In this document: piece after piece, positions 33,798 through 42,653 of the stretch
How positions within the stretch are numbered: the first letter of the stretch is position 1
Layout of the letters: every line of letters starts with the position of its first letter
Origin: Methylobacterium sp. J-067
GTDB lineage: Bacteria; Pseudomonadota; Alphaproteobacteria; Rhizobiales; Beijerinckiaceae
Assembly: GCF_022829465.1 (NCBI RefSeq)
Contig: NZ_JAKSXZ010000133.1
Location: forward strand, 62,001-126,000
DNA: 64,000 nucleotides
Reading direction: 5' to 3'
Program-made: the position numbers and the translations under genes
Notes under the pieces: generated by a model
What the model was told of the DNA's origin: nothing
Seen by the model: only the letters and a program-made list of their open reading frames with translations
Database searches by the model: none

Positions 33798-34856
33798 TCA
33801 CGCCCCCGCCCGCTCGGCGAAGGCCCACGCGGCGGCGGCGAGCGTCGGCACCCGCGCGGCCATGGCGGCGGCGTGTTCGCTCGCGGCGTTGCCGGCCCTG
33901 GCGCGGGCCGCCACGCCCTGCAGGATGCCCACCAGCCGGAACAGGTTGTAGGCGAAGTACCAGTCGAGGGCGGGCATGTCGGCCCGGCCCGCCGCCCGGC
34001 AATAGATCGCCACCGCCTCGTCCCGGTCGGGGATGCCCAGCGCCTTCAGGTCGAGGCTGCCCAGCGGGCTGCGGCCGTCGGCGGGGAGTTCCCACTGCAT
34101 CAGCAGGTAGCTGAAGTCGGCGAGCGGGTCGCCGAGCGTCGAGAGTTCCCAGTCGAGGACGGCGGCCACCGTGCCGTCCGGGCGATAGACGAGGTTGTCG
34201 AGGCGGTAGTCGCCGTGGACGATGGACGTGCCCGCCTGCTCCGGCACGGTGCGGGGCAGCCAGTCGATCAGCCGCTCGACATCCGTGAGCCGCCCGTCCT
34301 CGGCGGCGCGGTACTGCTTCGTCCAGCGGTCCACCTGCCGGGCGAAGTAGTTGCCGGCCTTGCCGTAATCCGAGAGCCCGGCCGAATCCGGGTCGATGGC
34401 GTGAAGCCGCGCAAGCGTCCCGATCATCGCCGCGTAATGCCGGTGGCGGCTGTGCGGATCGAGGCCGGGCAGCGCCCCGTCCCAGTGGACCGCGCCCTCC
34501 ACCGCCTCCATCACGTAGAAGGCCGCGCCGATGAGGCCCGCGTCCTCGCACAGGGCGAAGGGGCGCGGCACGGGGAAATCCTCGGCGTAGAGGGCGCCGA
34601 TCACCCGGAACTCGCGCTCCACCGCGTGGGCCGAGGGCAGCAGCGTCCCGAAGGGTTTCCGACGCAGCACGTAGGCCGCGCCCGGCGTCTCCAGCCGGTA
34701 GGTCGGGTTCGATTGGCCGCCCCGGAACTGCATCACGCTCAGCGGGCCGGAAAAGCCCTTCACATGCTCGGCCATCCAGCCGGCGAGGCAGGCCTCGTCG
34801 ATCCGGTGGCGGGGCTCGACCGGCTTCACCCCCGTGAAGTCGAGGGCCGCGCTCAC
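33798..34856 (-). CDS. APH-type phosphotransferase (ACAD10/LvaA-like)
   Basis: This 352-residue protein is in the aminoglycoside phosphotransferase-like kinase family, in the subgroup encoded beside or fused to acyl-CoA dehydrogenases. Visible parts are the N-lobe FRGGQSNPTYRLETPGAAYVLRRKPFG, the catalytic loop IVHGDYRLDNLVY (HGDxxxxN), and the metal-binding LDWELSTLGDPLADFSYL. Family relatives (LvaA of Pseudomonas, ACAD10/11 kinase domains) phosphorylate a hydroxyacyl-CoA so that the phosphate can be eliminated. The start is GTG at 34856, overlapping the dehydrogenase stop as GTGA, so the two proteins are translationally coupled. Confidence 0.9.
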   Translation of the reverse strand: MSAALDFTGVKPVEPRHRIDEACLAGWMAEHVKGFSGPLSVMQFRGGQSNPTYRLETPGAAYVLRRKPFGTLLPSAHAVEREFRVIGALYAEDFPVPRPFALCEDAGLIGAAFYVMEAVEGAVHWDGALPGLDPHSRHRHYAAMIGTLARLHAIDPDSAGLSDYGKAGNYFARQVDRWTKQYRAAEDGRLTDVERLIDWLPRTVPEQAGTSIVHGDYRLDNLVYRPDGTVAAVLDWELSTLGDPLADFSYLLMQWELPADGRSPLGSLDLKALGIPDRDEAVAIYCRAAGRADMPALDWYFAYNLFRLVGILQGVAARARAGNAASEHAAAMAARVPTLAAAAWAFAERAGA

Positions 34857-36082
34857 GCCCCCGCCCTCGCATTGGTGTGGCGGGCGAATTCGAGCCTTGC
34901 GATGGAGCGGTTGTGGACCTCGTCCGGCCCGTCCGCGAGGCGCAGCGTGCGGATATGGGCGTAGGCGTGGGCGAGGCCGAAATCCTCGCTGACGCCCGCC
35001 GCGCCGTGGGCCTGGATCGCGTCGTCGATGACCTTCAGCGCCATGCGCGGGGCGGCCACCTTGATCATCGCGATTTCGAGCTTGGCGCCCTTGTTGCCGA
35101 CCTTGTCCATCATGTCCGCCGCCTTGAGGCAGAGGAGCCGGGTCATCTCGATCTCGGTGCGGGCCTCGGCCACCCGCTGCTCCCAGACCGACTGGTCGCT
35201 GATCCGCTTGCCGAAGGCGACCCGCGACACGAGCCGCCGGGCCATGGCCTCCAGCGCCGCCTCGGCGACGCCGATGGTGCGCATGCAATGGTGGATGCGC
35301 CCCGGCCCGAGGCGCCCCTGCGCCACCTCGAAGCCGCGCCCCTCGCCGAGGATGAGGTTGTCGGCGCTCACTCGCACGCCTTCCAGAACCACCTCGCCGT
35401 GGCCCTTGGGCGCGTCCTCGTAGCCGAAGACCGGCAGCAGGCGCGCCACCCGCAGGCCGGGCGTGTCGAGGGGCACGAGGATCTGCGATTGCTGCGCGTG
35501 GCGCGGGGCCTCCGGGTCGGTCTTGCCCATCAGGATCGCGATCCGGCAGCGGGGATCGCCGACGCCGGTCGACCACCATTTGCGGCCGTCGATGACGTAC
35601 TCGTCGCCCTCCCGGCGGATCGACGTGGCGATGTTGGTGGCGTCGGAGGAGGCCACATCCGGTTCGGTCATCAGGAAGGCCGAGCGGATCTCGCCGGCCA
35701 TCAGCGGCTTCAGCCAGCGCGCCTTCTGGGCATCGGTGCCGTAGCGGTGCAGCACCTCCATGTTGCCGGTGTCGGGCGCGGCGCAGTTGAACACCTCGGA
35801 GGCGATGCCGACCCGGCCCATCGCCTCGGCGCACAGCGCGTAATCGAGGTTCGTGAGCCCGGCGCCATGATACTCCGGCGTGTCGTGTTCCGGGGACGGC
35901 GGCAGGAACAGGTTCCACAGCCCCTCGCCCTGCGCCTTGTCCTTCAGCCGCTCCATCGTGGGGGAGGGGCCTGTCGCCCGCTCCGCCGCCACGGCGACCT
36001 GGGCCGGCTCGATCTCGCGGGCGATGAAGGCCTGCACGCGGTCGAGCCAGTGGCGCTGGGTGGGCGAGAGGCTAAAATCCAA
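34853..36082 (-). CDS. Acyl-CoA dehydrogenase (ACAD10/11-like, LvaC-like candidate)
   Basis: This 409-residue flavoprotein has the acyl-CoA dehydrogenase blocks LMTEPDVASSDATNIATSIRREGDEYVIDGRKWWSTG, RGFEVAQGRLGPGRIHHCMRTIGVAEAAL, AHGAAGVSEDFGLAHAYAHIRTLRLADGPDEVHNRSIA. The YHGAGLTNLDYALCAEAMGR part and the overall length fit the ACAD10/11 subgroup. The start is TTG at 36082, with AGGAG eight bases before it. In the ACAD11-type pathway, a phosphorylated 4-hydroxyacyl-CoA is processed to an unsaturated acyl-CoA. The coupled phosphotransferase gene supports such a role. The fused LivGF gene lies 38 bases upstream. Confidence 0.92.
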   Translation of the reverse strand: MDFSLSPTQRHWLDRVQAFIAREIEPAQVAVAAERATGPSPTMERLKDKAQGEGLWNLFLPPSPEHDTPEYHGAGLTNLDYALCAEAMGRVGIASEVFNCAAPDTGNMEVLHRYGTDAQKARWLKPLMAGEIRSAFLMTEPDVASSDATNIATSIRREGDEYVIDGRKWWSTGVGDPRCRIAILMGKTDPEAPRHAQQSQILVPLDTPGLRVARLLPVFGYEDAPKGHGEVVLEGVRVSADNLILGEGRGFEVAQGRLGPGRIHHCMRTIGVAEAALEAMARRLVSRVAFGKRISDQSVWEQRVAEARTEIEMTRLLCLKAADMMDKVGNKGAKLEIAMIKVAAPRMALKVIDDAIQAHGAAGVSEDFGLAHAYAHIRTLRLADGPDEVHNRSIARLEFARHTNARAGA

Positions 36083-36120
36083 GCGAATGCTCCTGGTCCG
36101 TGATCGGGTGCGCCGGGCGC

Positions 36121-37623
36121 CTACAAGTAGGCCGCCCCCATCTCCGTGGCGAACCGGTCCGGCGGGCCTTCCCAGACGATGTTCGCCTGTTCCAGCACGT
36201 AGACCCGGTCGGCATGGGGCAGGGCGAAGGTCACGTTCTGCTCGCCGAGGAGCACCGTGATCGGCGTGGTCTGCCGCAGCCGTTCGAGCGCCTTCGACAG
36301 TTGCTCCAGGATCACCGGCGCGAGGCCGAGCGTCGGCTCGTCGAGGATGAGGAGGCGCGGGCGCATCATCAGGGCGCGGGCGATGGTCAGCATCTGCTGC
36401 TCGCCGCCCGACAGCGTGCGCGCGCTCTGCCCCTCGCGCGCCTTCAGGATCGGGAACAGCTCGTAGAGCTTGTCCCGCTCCTTGGCGGCCTCGGCCTTCG
36501 ACAGGTGATGGCCGCCGAGGTCGAGGTTTTCGAGCACGCTGAGGTCGCCGAACAGCTCGCGGGTCTCGGGCACCTGCACGATGCCGGCCCGCGCGATGGC
36601 GGCGGGGGTCATGCGGGCGAGGTCCTGGCCGCCGAAGCGGATCGTGCCCGCATGGGGCACGAGGTTGGAGACCGCGTTGAACAGGGTGGTCTTGCCCGCG
36701 CCGTTGAGCCCGACCACCGAGACGAACTCGCCCTCGTGGACGTGGATCGACACGCCGCGCAGGGCCTGCGCCTTGCCGTAGAGCACGTCCACGCCCTCGA
36801 CCGTGAGGAGCGATTCCCTCTTGAAGGCCGCCTCGGGCCGGGCCGCCGTCTCGATGCTGCCGCCGAGATAGACCCGCCGCACGGTCGGGTCGGCCATCAC
36901 GGATTCGGCGCTGCCCTCCGCGATGCGCTCGCCGAGGTAGAGGGCGAAGACCCGGTCCACGAGGGCGGCGACGCTCTTCACGTTGTGGTCCACGAGGAGC
37001 ACCGCCTTGCCCTCGTCCCGGAACCCACGGATCAGCGCCGAGAAGGTCGCGACCTCCGGGCCGGTGAGCCCGGCGAAGGGCTCGTCCACCAGCACGACCT
37101 TGGGATCGCGGGCGATGGCCTTGGCGAGTTCGAGCCGCCGCAGGTCGGCGAAGGCCAGCGTCCCCGGCCGCCGGTCGATGACGGCGCCGAGGCCGACCCG
37201 CTCGGCGATGGCCCGCGCCCTGTCCGTGACGGATGAGTCGGGGGCCAGCCGCAGGAGGCTGTCGGGCAGCAGGGCGAGAACGATGTTCTCCAGCACCGTC
37301 TGGCGCATCAGCGGCCTCGCGTGCTGGAAGACGAGGCCGATCCCGGCGCGGGCGACCTTGTGGGCGGGCCAGCCGGCGATCTCGGTGCCGTCGAGGCGGA
37401 TCGAGCCGGCGCTGGGCTTTTCCAGCCCCATCACCAGCTTCATCACCGTGGACTTGCCCGAGCCGTTCGGGCCAATCAGCCCCAGGATCTCGCCGGGCCG
37501 GAGGTCGAGATCGACATTCTTGGCCGCGACGAGGCCGCCGTAGCGCTTCGTCAGGCCGTGCACGGTCAGGCAGGGCTCGGCCCTGACGGTCGCGGCGGCG
37601 GGCGGTTTCACGGCCACCGTCAT
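36121..37623 (-). CDS. Fused LivG-LivF type ABC transporter ATP-binding protein
   Basis: This 500-residue protein fuses the two ATPases that are normally separate in branched-chain-type importers. The LivG-like half has Walker A GPNGSGKST (51-59), Walker B VVLVDEP (176-182) and the switch histidine in VDHN. Its signature region reads LAFADLRRLELAKAI (156-170) and lacks the usual LSxGQ glycine. The LivF-like half has Walker A GLNGAGKTT (305-313), an intact LSGGEQQ (404-410) and LLILDEP (424-430). So one nucleotide site may be degenerate. Its start overlaps the livM stop by four bases. Confidence 0.92.
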   Translation of the reverse strand: MTVAVKPPAAATVRAEPCLTVHGLTKRYGGLVAAKNVDLDLRPGEILGLIGPNGSGKSTVMKLVMGLEKPSAGSIRLDGTEIAGWPAHKVARAGIGLVFQHARPLMRQTVLENIVLALLPDSLLRLAPDSSVTDRARAIAERVGLGAVIDRRPGTLAFADLRRLELAKAIARDPKVVLVDEPFAGLTGPEVATFSALIRGFRDEGKAVLLVDHNVKSVAALVDRVFALYLGERIAEGSAESVMADPTVRRVYLGGSIETAARPEAAFKRESLLTVEGVDVLYGKAQALRGVSIHVHEGEFVSVVGLNGAGKTTLFNAVSNLVPHAGTIRFGGQDLARMTPAAIARAGIVQVPETRELFGDLSVLENLDLGGHHLSKAEAAKERDKLYELFPILKAREGQSARTLSGGEQQMLTIARALMMRPRLLILDEPTLGLAPVILEQLSKALERLRQTTPITVLLGEQNVTFALPHADRVYVLEQANIVWEGPPDRFATEMGAAYL

Positions 37624-38540
37624 GACGCCCTCCGGAACGAGGCGAGGCCCAGGAGCCCGGTGGGCACGAACAGGATCACCGCGAGCGCCGCCGCCGAGAC
37701 GACGAAGGTTGAGAGCGAGCCCAGCGGGCGCAGCAACTCGCCCGCCGCGATCAGGAACACCGCGCCGACCGCCCCGCCGACGATGGTGCGCCGCCCGCCG
37801 AGCACGGCGGCGATGATGATCTGCACGCCCACCGCCGTGTCGATCAGCGTGCCGACCGAGGCGGTGCCCATGTAGAAGACGATGAGCCCGCCCGCGAGGC
37901 CGGAGAAGGCCGCGCTGACGGCGAAGGCCGCGATCTTGTGCTTGGCGACGTTGAAGCCGAGCGCCCCGGCCACCACCGGATCCTGCCCCGCCGCCTGCAG
38001 GATCAGCCCGGCGGGCGAGCGGGCGATGGCGGTGAGGATCAGGCCGGAGACGGTCATGAAGCCGAGCGCGATCCAGTAGTTCGTGTCGGCGTCGATGGAG
38101 ATGACGTCGGGCACGGTGAGGCCGATCTCGCCCCCCGTCAGGTCGGAGAAGACGACGATCAGGTTCTGCAGCAGCAGCACGGCCACCAGCGTCACGAGGC
38201 CGAAATACGGCCCGCTGAGCTTCAAGGCCGGCACCGCCAGGGCGAGGCCGCCGATGACGGCGAGCGCCGTGCCTGCGAGCAGGCAGAGGGGGATGTCGAG
38301 CCCGTAGCGGTTGTTGAGGATGCCGGCCCCGTAGGCGCCGAGGCCGATCAGGAAGGTCGGCCCGAAGTTCACCTCACCCGCGAAGCCGAAGAGCAGGTCC
38401 CAGGCCATGGAGAACACGGCGAAGTAATAGGCGATGGTGAGCAGGCCGAGGATGTAGCCGGAGACGCCGAGCGGCAGCAAAGCCGCCGCGACGAGGATCG
38501 GCAGGGCGATCAGGATGAAGCGGGCCGGGATCAGGCTCAT
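37620..38540 (-). CDS. livM: LivM-type ABC transporter permease
   Basis: This 306-residue inner-membrane protein has about eight to ten hydrophobic segments and the LivM signatures YYFAVFSMAWDLLFGFAGEVNFGPTFLIGLGAYGAG and AGQDPVVAGALGFNVAKHKIAAFAVSAAFSGLAGGL, which contacts the ATPase. ATG 38540 (MSLIPARF) shares its A with the livH stop (TGATG), so translation is coupled. The open frame reads on upstream through livH DNA, but that part is a shadow. Confidence 0.93.
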   Translation of the reverse strand: MSLIPARFILIALPILVAAALLPLGVSGYILGLLTIAYYFAVFSMAWDLLFGFAGEVNFGPTFLIGLGAYGAGILNNRYGLDIPLCLLAGTALAVIGGLALAVPALKLSGPYFGLVTLVAVLLLQNLIVVFSDLTGGEIGLTVPDVISIDADTNYWIALGFMTVSGLILTAIARSPAGLILQAAGQDPVVAGALGFNVAKHKIAAFAVSAAFSGLAGGLIVFYMGTASVGTLIDTAVGVQIIIAAVLGGRRTIVGGAVGAVFLIAAGELLRPLGSLSTFVVSAAALAVILFVPTGLLGLASFRRAS

Positions 38541-39415
38541 CAGCGCCTCCCCAGGAAGCCCTGCGGGCGCAGGTACATGACGGCCACCAGGAGCAGGAGC
38601 GCCGGGATCACCCGGTAGGCGGGCGAGACGAGGTAGGCGGTGGCGGTTTCGAGGTAGCCCACCACGTAGGCCGCGATCAGCGAGCCGGTGACGCTGCCGA
38701 GCCCGCCCAGCACCACGATGGAGAAGGCGCTCGCGGTGAGCGGCCCGACCGAATAGGACGACACGCCGAGGAACATCCCGAGCAGCACCCCGGCGATCCC
38801 CGCGAGCAGCCCGTAGATCGCCCAGACCGCGATGTAGATGCGGCCCATGTCGTGGCCGAGCAGCGTCACCCCGCGCGGGTTCATTGAGGCGGCGAGCAGC
38901 ACCTTGCCCGCCCGCGCCTTGTTCACGAAGGCCCAGAGCAAGGCGATCACCACCCAGCAGACGAGGGCCGTGAACCACTCGTTGCGCGGGGTGCGCACGC
39001 CCGCGAACTCCACCACGCCCTCGATCAGCGGCAGCACGGTCTTGGGGTTGTCGGTGTAGAAATAGGCGACGAGCTGCTGGATCATGATCCCCCAGAGCAG
39101 CGTGCCCGTGAGGATGAAGATCTCCTTCTCGGCGCGGGGGATCGCCTTGCTGCGCTCGATGGGCGCGACCACCGCGAAATAGGTGACGAGCGCCCCCAGC
39201 AGGCCGCAGACCACGCCGATGGCGGCGCCGGCATAGGAGCCGAAGCCGTATTGCGCGGACGCCGCCCAGGCGGCCACCGCCGCAGTGACCATGAGCGCCC
39301 CATGGGAGAGGTTCAGCACCCCCGAGACGCCGAAGATGAGGGTGAAGCCCATCGCGCCGAGCGCATAGAGCGCCGAGATCGCGAAGCCGTCGACGAGGAT
39401 CTGGAGGCCGATCAT
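38540..39415 (-). CDS. livH: LivH-type ABC transporter permease
   Basis: This 291-residue permease begins MIGLQILVDGFAISALYALGAMGFTLIFGVSGVLNLSHGALMV, the classical LivH N-terminus. It contains the cytosolic coupling region ASMNPRGVTLLGHDMGRIYIAVWAIYGLLAGIAG. It partners LivM in the membrane. The gene starts 13 bases after the binding-protein stop (39429). Confidence 0.94.
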   Translation of the reverse strand: MIGLQILVDGFAISALYALGAMGFTLIFGVSGVLNLSHGALMVTAAVAAWAASAQYGFGSYAGAAIGVVCGLLGALVTYFAVVAPIERSKAIPRAEKEIFILTGTLLWGIMIQQLVAYFYTDNPKTVLPLIEGVVEFAGVRTPRNEWFTALVCWVVIALLWAFVNKARAGKVLLAASMNPRGVTLLGHDMGRIYIAVWAIYGLLAGIAGVLLGMFLGVSSYSVGPLTASAFSIVVLGGLGSVTGSLIAAYVVGYLETATAYLVSPAYRVIPALLLLVAVMYLRPQGFLGRR

Positions 39416-39428
39416 CGGTGCGGCCCCG

Positions 39429-40661
39429 CTACTGGACCGCCGGCTTGACGGCGGGCGGCAGGACGATCTTACCCGTGGCGACGTTCGCCGGCCAGATCGC
39501 CACCTGCTTGCCCGATTGCCACTGTCCGAGGACGCTGGTCATCAGGCCCGGCCCGTACTGGATCGAGTGGGTGAAGGTCTCGTCCTTGCCGTAGAAGGTG
39601 ATGCGGCCGACCGTGCCGGTGTAGTCGGTCTTCTCCAGGGCCTCGATCAGCTTGTCGGCCTCCGTGGAGCCCGCCCACTTGACCGCTTCCGCCGTGTAGT
39701 AGGTCGCGTCGTAGGCCATGTAGCCCGCGTAGGAGGGCGCCCCGCCGAATCGCTTGGTGAAGGTCTGCGTGAAGGGGATCGTCTTCTCCGTCAGCGCCAC
39801 GTCGGGCAGGGCCACGCTGTCGAACAGCACGCCCTGCGTGCCGCCGTTGGTGTTGGCCCAGAAGGTCGAGGAGGTGGCCTGCCCGCTGATGCCCGTCATG
39901 GCGATGGGCACCTGCTGGTTCTGCCATTGCACCGTCGGCTGCACGCCGACGTGGGCGATGCCGGTGACGATGAGATCGGGCTTGGCCGCCTCGATCTTGT
40001 TGTAGATCGGGGTGAAGTCGCCGGTATCCGGCGAGAAGCGGACGTGTTCGACCACCTTCAGCCCGGCCTTCGGCAGGCATTCCTCATAAGCGGCGTCCAG
40101 CGGCCGGGTCCAGGCCGCGTCCTCGCTCATGATCGCCGCCGATTTCGCCTTCAGGAGCCCGACCAGGGTCTCCTTGGCGGAATCGCACACGGCCTGCGCC
40201 AGGGCGTGCGAGGTCAGGTAGCCGTGGAAGGTGTACTTGTTGCGCGCATAGTCCTTGTGGACGTTGACGCTGATCTCGTTCGAGGCCGCGCCCGGCGTGA
40301 TCAGGGGGGTCTTCAGCCGCGCCGCCCAGGGCATCAGCGCCAGCACGACTTCCGAGATGTAGCTCGCGATGACGAGCTGCACCTTGTCCTCGCTCACCGC
40401 CCGCTGGAAGGCGCGCACCGCGTCGGCCGCCGAGCTTTTGTCGTCATAAGTGACGACCTGGATCATCCGGCCGTCGACGCCGCCCTTGGCGTTGATCTCG
40501 TCGGCGGCGAGCTGCACCGCCTGCGGGATCGAGGCGCCCGCCACCGATTGCGCCTCGGCGATGACGCCGATCTTGATCGGGTCCGCCGCCTGCGCGGACG
40601 CGTTGAGAACGAGCGTCGCCGTCACCGCAGCGCATAGAATCCGCCCGACCTTGTCGAACAT
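39429..40661 (-). CDS. Branched-chain-type ABC transporter substrate-binding protein (copy 2)
   Basis: This 410-residue periplasmic protein heads the transporter operon. After a signal peptide ending at AQA it reads ADPIKIGVIAEAQSVAGASIPQAVQLAADEINAKGGVDGRMIQVVTYDD, almost the same as copy 1 at 29764-31011. Differences gather in the C-terminal half (for example KRFGGAPSYAGYMAYDATYYTAEAVKWAGSTEADKL against KRFNGAPSYAGYMAYDQVYYIADAIKRAGSSEADKL), so ligand specificity may have shifted slightly. An AGAGGAAA ribosome site precedes the ATG. Order is binding protein, LivH, LivM, fused LivGF, then the acyl-CoA enzymes, implying uptake and degradation of one compound class. Confidence 0.93.
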   Translation of the reverse strand: MFDKVGRILCAAVTATLVLNASAQAADPIKIGVIAEAQSVAGASIPQAVQLAADEINAKGGVDGRMIQVVTYDDKSSAADAVRAFQRAVSEDKVQLVIASYISEVVLALMPWAARLKTPLITPGAASNEISVNVHKDYARNKYTFHGYLTSHALAQAVCDSAKETLVGLLKAKSAAIMSEDAAWTRPLDAAYEECLPKAGLKVVEHVRFSPDTGDFTPIYNKIEAAKPDLIVTGIAHVGVQPTVQWQNQQVPIAMTGISGQATSSTFWANTNGGTQGVLFDSVALPDVALTEKTIPFTQTFTKRFGGAPSYAGYMAYDATYYTAEAVKWAGSTEADKLIEALEKTDYTGTVGRITFYGKDETFTHSIQYGPGLMTSVLGQWQSGKQVAIWPANVATGKIVLPPAVKPAVQ

Positions 40662-40896
40662 GGCGTTTCCTCTCGACTATGTCGTCATTCTTTATTTTGT
40701 CTCGTTGTGTGAAACCCTCCGTTGCCGGATGCAAGAGCCTGGCAGCGATTTCACTGACGTTTCCCGATCTCCCGTTCCGGGCGTTGTTTCTCTTCGCAAC
40801 TGCGAGACAATACCGCTCTTGCGAAGTCACAACGCCCGCATTGCTTTGCCGCACGGGCGGTGGCAGCGAGGGGTCGAGACAGGTTGAGAGGGATCC

Positions 40897-42570
40897 ATGA
40901 CGGCCCATCGTCCCCGCACCGGCGCCCGCATCCTCGTGGACCAGCTCGTCGCCCAGGGGGTCGAGCGGCTGACCTGCGTGCCGGGTGAGAGCTACCTCGC
41001 GGTGCTCGACGCCCTGCACGATGCCGCCGTGGACGTGATGGTCTGCCGGCAGGAGGGGGGCGCGGCGATCATGGCCGAGGCCGCCGGCAAGCTCACCGGG
41101 CGGCCGGGCATCTGCTTCGTCACGCGCGGGCCCGGCGCCACCAACGCGGCGTCGGGCGTGCACATCGCCCGTCAGGATTCGACGCCGATGATCCTGTTCG
41201 TCGGCCAGATCGCCCGGTCGATGCGCGGGCGCGAGGCGTTCCAGGAGGTCGATTACCGCCGCACCTTCGGCGACCTCGCCAAATGGGCGGTGGAGATCGA
41301 CGAGGCCGCGCGCATCCCGGAGATCGTCGCCCGCGCCTTCCGGGTGGCGATGCAGGGTCGGCCCGGCCCCGTCGTCATCGCCCTGCCGGAGGATATGCTG
41401 GACGAGGTGGCCGAGGTCGGCGACGCCCCCCGCGTCGAGCCCGCCGAACCGGCGCCGTCCCCCGCCGACATGGAACGGCTCGCCGCCCTCCTGGCCCAGG
41501 CCCGCGCGCCGCTGGTGCTGGTCGGCGGCTCCCGCTGGACGGCCGCCGATAGCGCGACGCTCGCCGCCTGCGCGGAGCGGTTCGACCTGCCGGTCGCCAA
41601 CTCCTTCCGCCGCGCCGGCCTGTTCCCGGCGGATCACCCGAACTACGCGGGCGAACTCGGCATTGGCCCGAACCCCGCACTTCTGGAGCGCATCCGGCGA
41701 TCCGACCTGCTGCTGATGGTCGGCGGGCGGCTCTCGGAGATGCCCGCGCAGGGCTACACATTGCTCGGCATCCCCGAGCCCGGCGTGCCCCTCGTCCATG
41801 TCCATCCCGATGCGGAGGAGTTGGGGCGGGTCTACCAGCCGGCTCTCTCCATCCAGTCGGCCCCCGGCCCGTTCTGCGCGGCGCTCACCGGCCTCGCCGC
41901 GCCGGAGCATGGCGGCGGGCGGGCGGCGCAGGCCCATGCCGCCTATCGCGCGTGGTCCGAGACGCCCGCGCCCCAGCCCGGCGCGTTCCAGTACGGCGAG
42001 GCGATCCTGTGGCTGCGCGGGCGCCTGCCGCCCGAGGCAATCCTGTGCAACGGCGCGGGCAACTTCGCGACCTGGGTCCACCGCTACCACCGCTTCCGCG
42101 CCTTCGGGACGCAACTCGCCCCGACCTCCGGCTCGATGGGCTACGGCCTGCCAGCCGCCGTGATGGCCAAGCGCATGAACCCGGAGCGGATCGTCGTAGC
42201 CTTCGCGGGCGACGGCGACGTGATGATGTGCGTGCAGGAATTCGCCACCGCCGTGCAATACGGCGCGGCCATCGTCGTCGTGGTGCTCGACAACGGCATG
42301 TACGGCACGATCCGCATGCATCAGGAGCGCGAATATCCCGGCCGGGTCTCGGCGACTAGCCTGAGGAACCCCGATTTCCGCGCCCTGGCGACGGCCTTCG
42401 GCGGCCATGGCGAGCGGGTCGAGCGCACCGAGGATTTCGCCCCCGCCTTCGAGCGCGCCCTCGCCTCCGGCCTGCCCGCGATGCTCCACTGCCTCGTGGA
42501 CCCGCAGGCCCTCACCCCGACCCGGACCCTCGACGCCATCCGCGACGAGGCCCTGTCGCGCGGGCGCTGA
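40897..42570 (+). CDS. Thiamine diphosphate-dependent enzyme (acetolactate synthase-like)
   Basis: This 557-residue protein has the three-domain fold of the acetolactate synthase/oxalyl-CoA decarboxylase/benzoylformate decarboxylase group. The catalytic glutamate that activates ThDP is in VMVCRQEGGAAIMAEAAGKLTG. RGPGATNAASGVHIARQDSTPMILFVGQI follows, and the ThDP/Mg site is FAGDGDVMMCVQEFATAVQYGAAIVVVVLDNGMYGTI (GDG...N). No small regulatory subunit gene is adjacent, so it is probably not the biosynthetic synthase. It diverges from the ABC importer operon across a 235-base gap and may act on a 2-keto acid in the same pathway. A GAGAGGGA ribosome site precedes the ATG. Confidence 0.87.
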   Translation: MTAHRPRTGARILVDQLVAQGVERLTCVPGESYLAVLDALHDAAVDVMVCRQEGGAAIMAEAAGKLTGRPGICFVTRGPGATNAASGVHIARQDSTPMILFVGQIARSMRGREAFQEVDYRRTFGDLAKWAVEIDEAARIPEIVARAFRVAMQGRPGPVVIALPEDMLDEVAEVGDAPRVEPAEPAPSPADMERLAALLAQARAPLVLVGGSRWTAADSATLAACAERFDLPVANSFRRAGLFPADHPNYAGELGIGPNPALLERIRRSDLLLMVGGRLSEMPAQGYTLLGIPEPGVPLVHVHPDAEELGRVYQPALSIQSAPGPFCAALTGLAAPEHGGGRAAQAHAAYRAWSETPAPQPGAFQYGEAILWLRGRLPPEAILCNGAGNFATWVHRYHRFRAFGTQLAPTSGSMGYGLPAAVMAKRMNPERIVVAFAGDGDVMMCVQEFATAVQYGAAIVVVVLDNGMYGTIRMHQEREYPGRVSATSLRNPDFRALATAFGGHGERVERTEDFAPAFERALASGLPAMLHCLVDPQALTPTRTLDAIRDEALSRGR

Positions 42571-42653
42571 TGCAATCGCAGATACGCTCAGAAAAGAGAG
42601 GATTAACTTTCGGTCGATTAACTCAGGCCGCCAGGCTGCCGGGAGGGAGTGTC

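Noticed and set aside
40662..40896. A small gene in the gap between the binding protein and the ThDP enzyme
   Set aside because: Short frames exist on the plus strand, but they lack ribosome sites and recognisable features; the gap more likely holds two divergent promoters.
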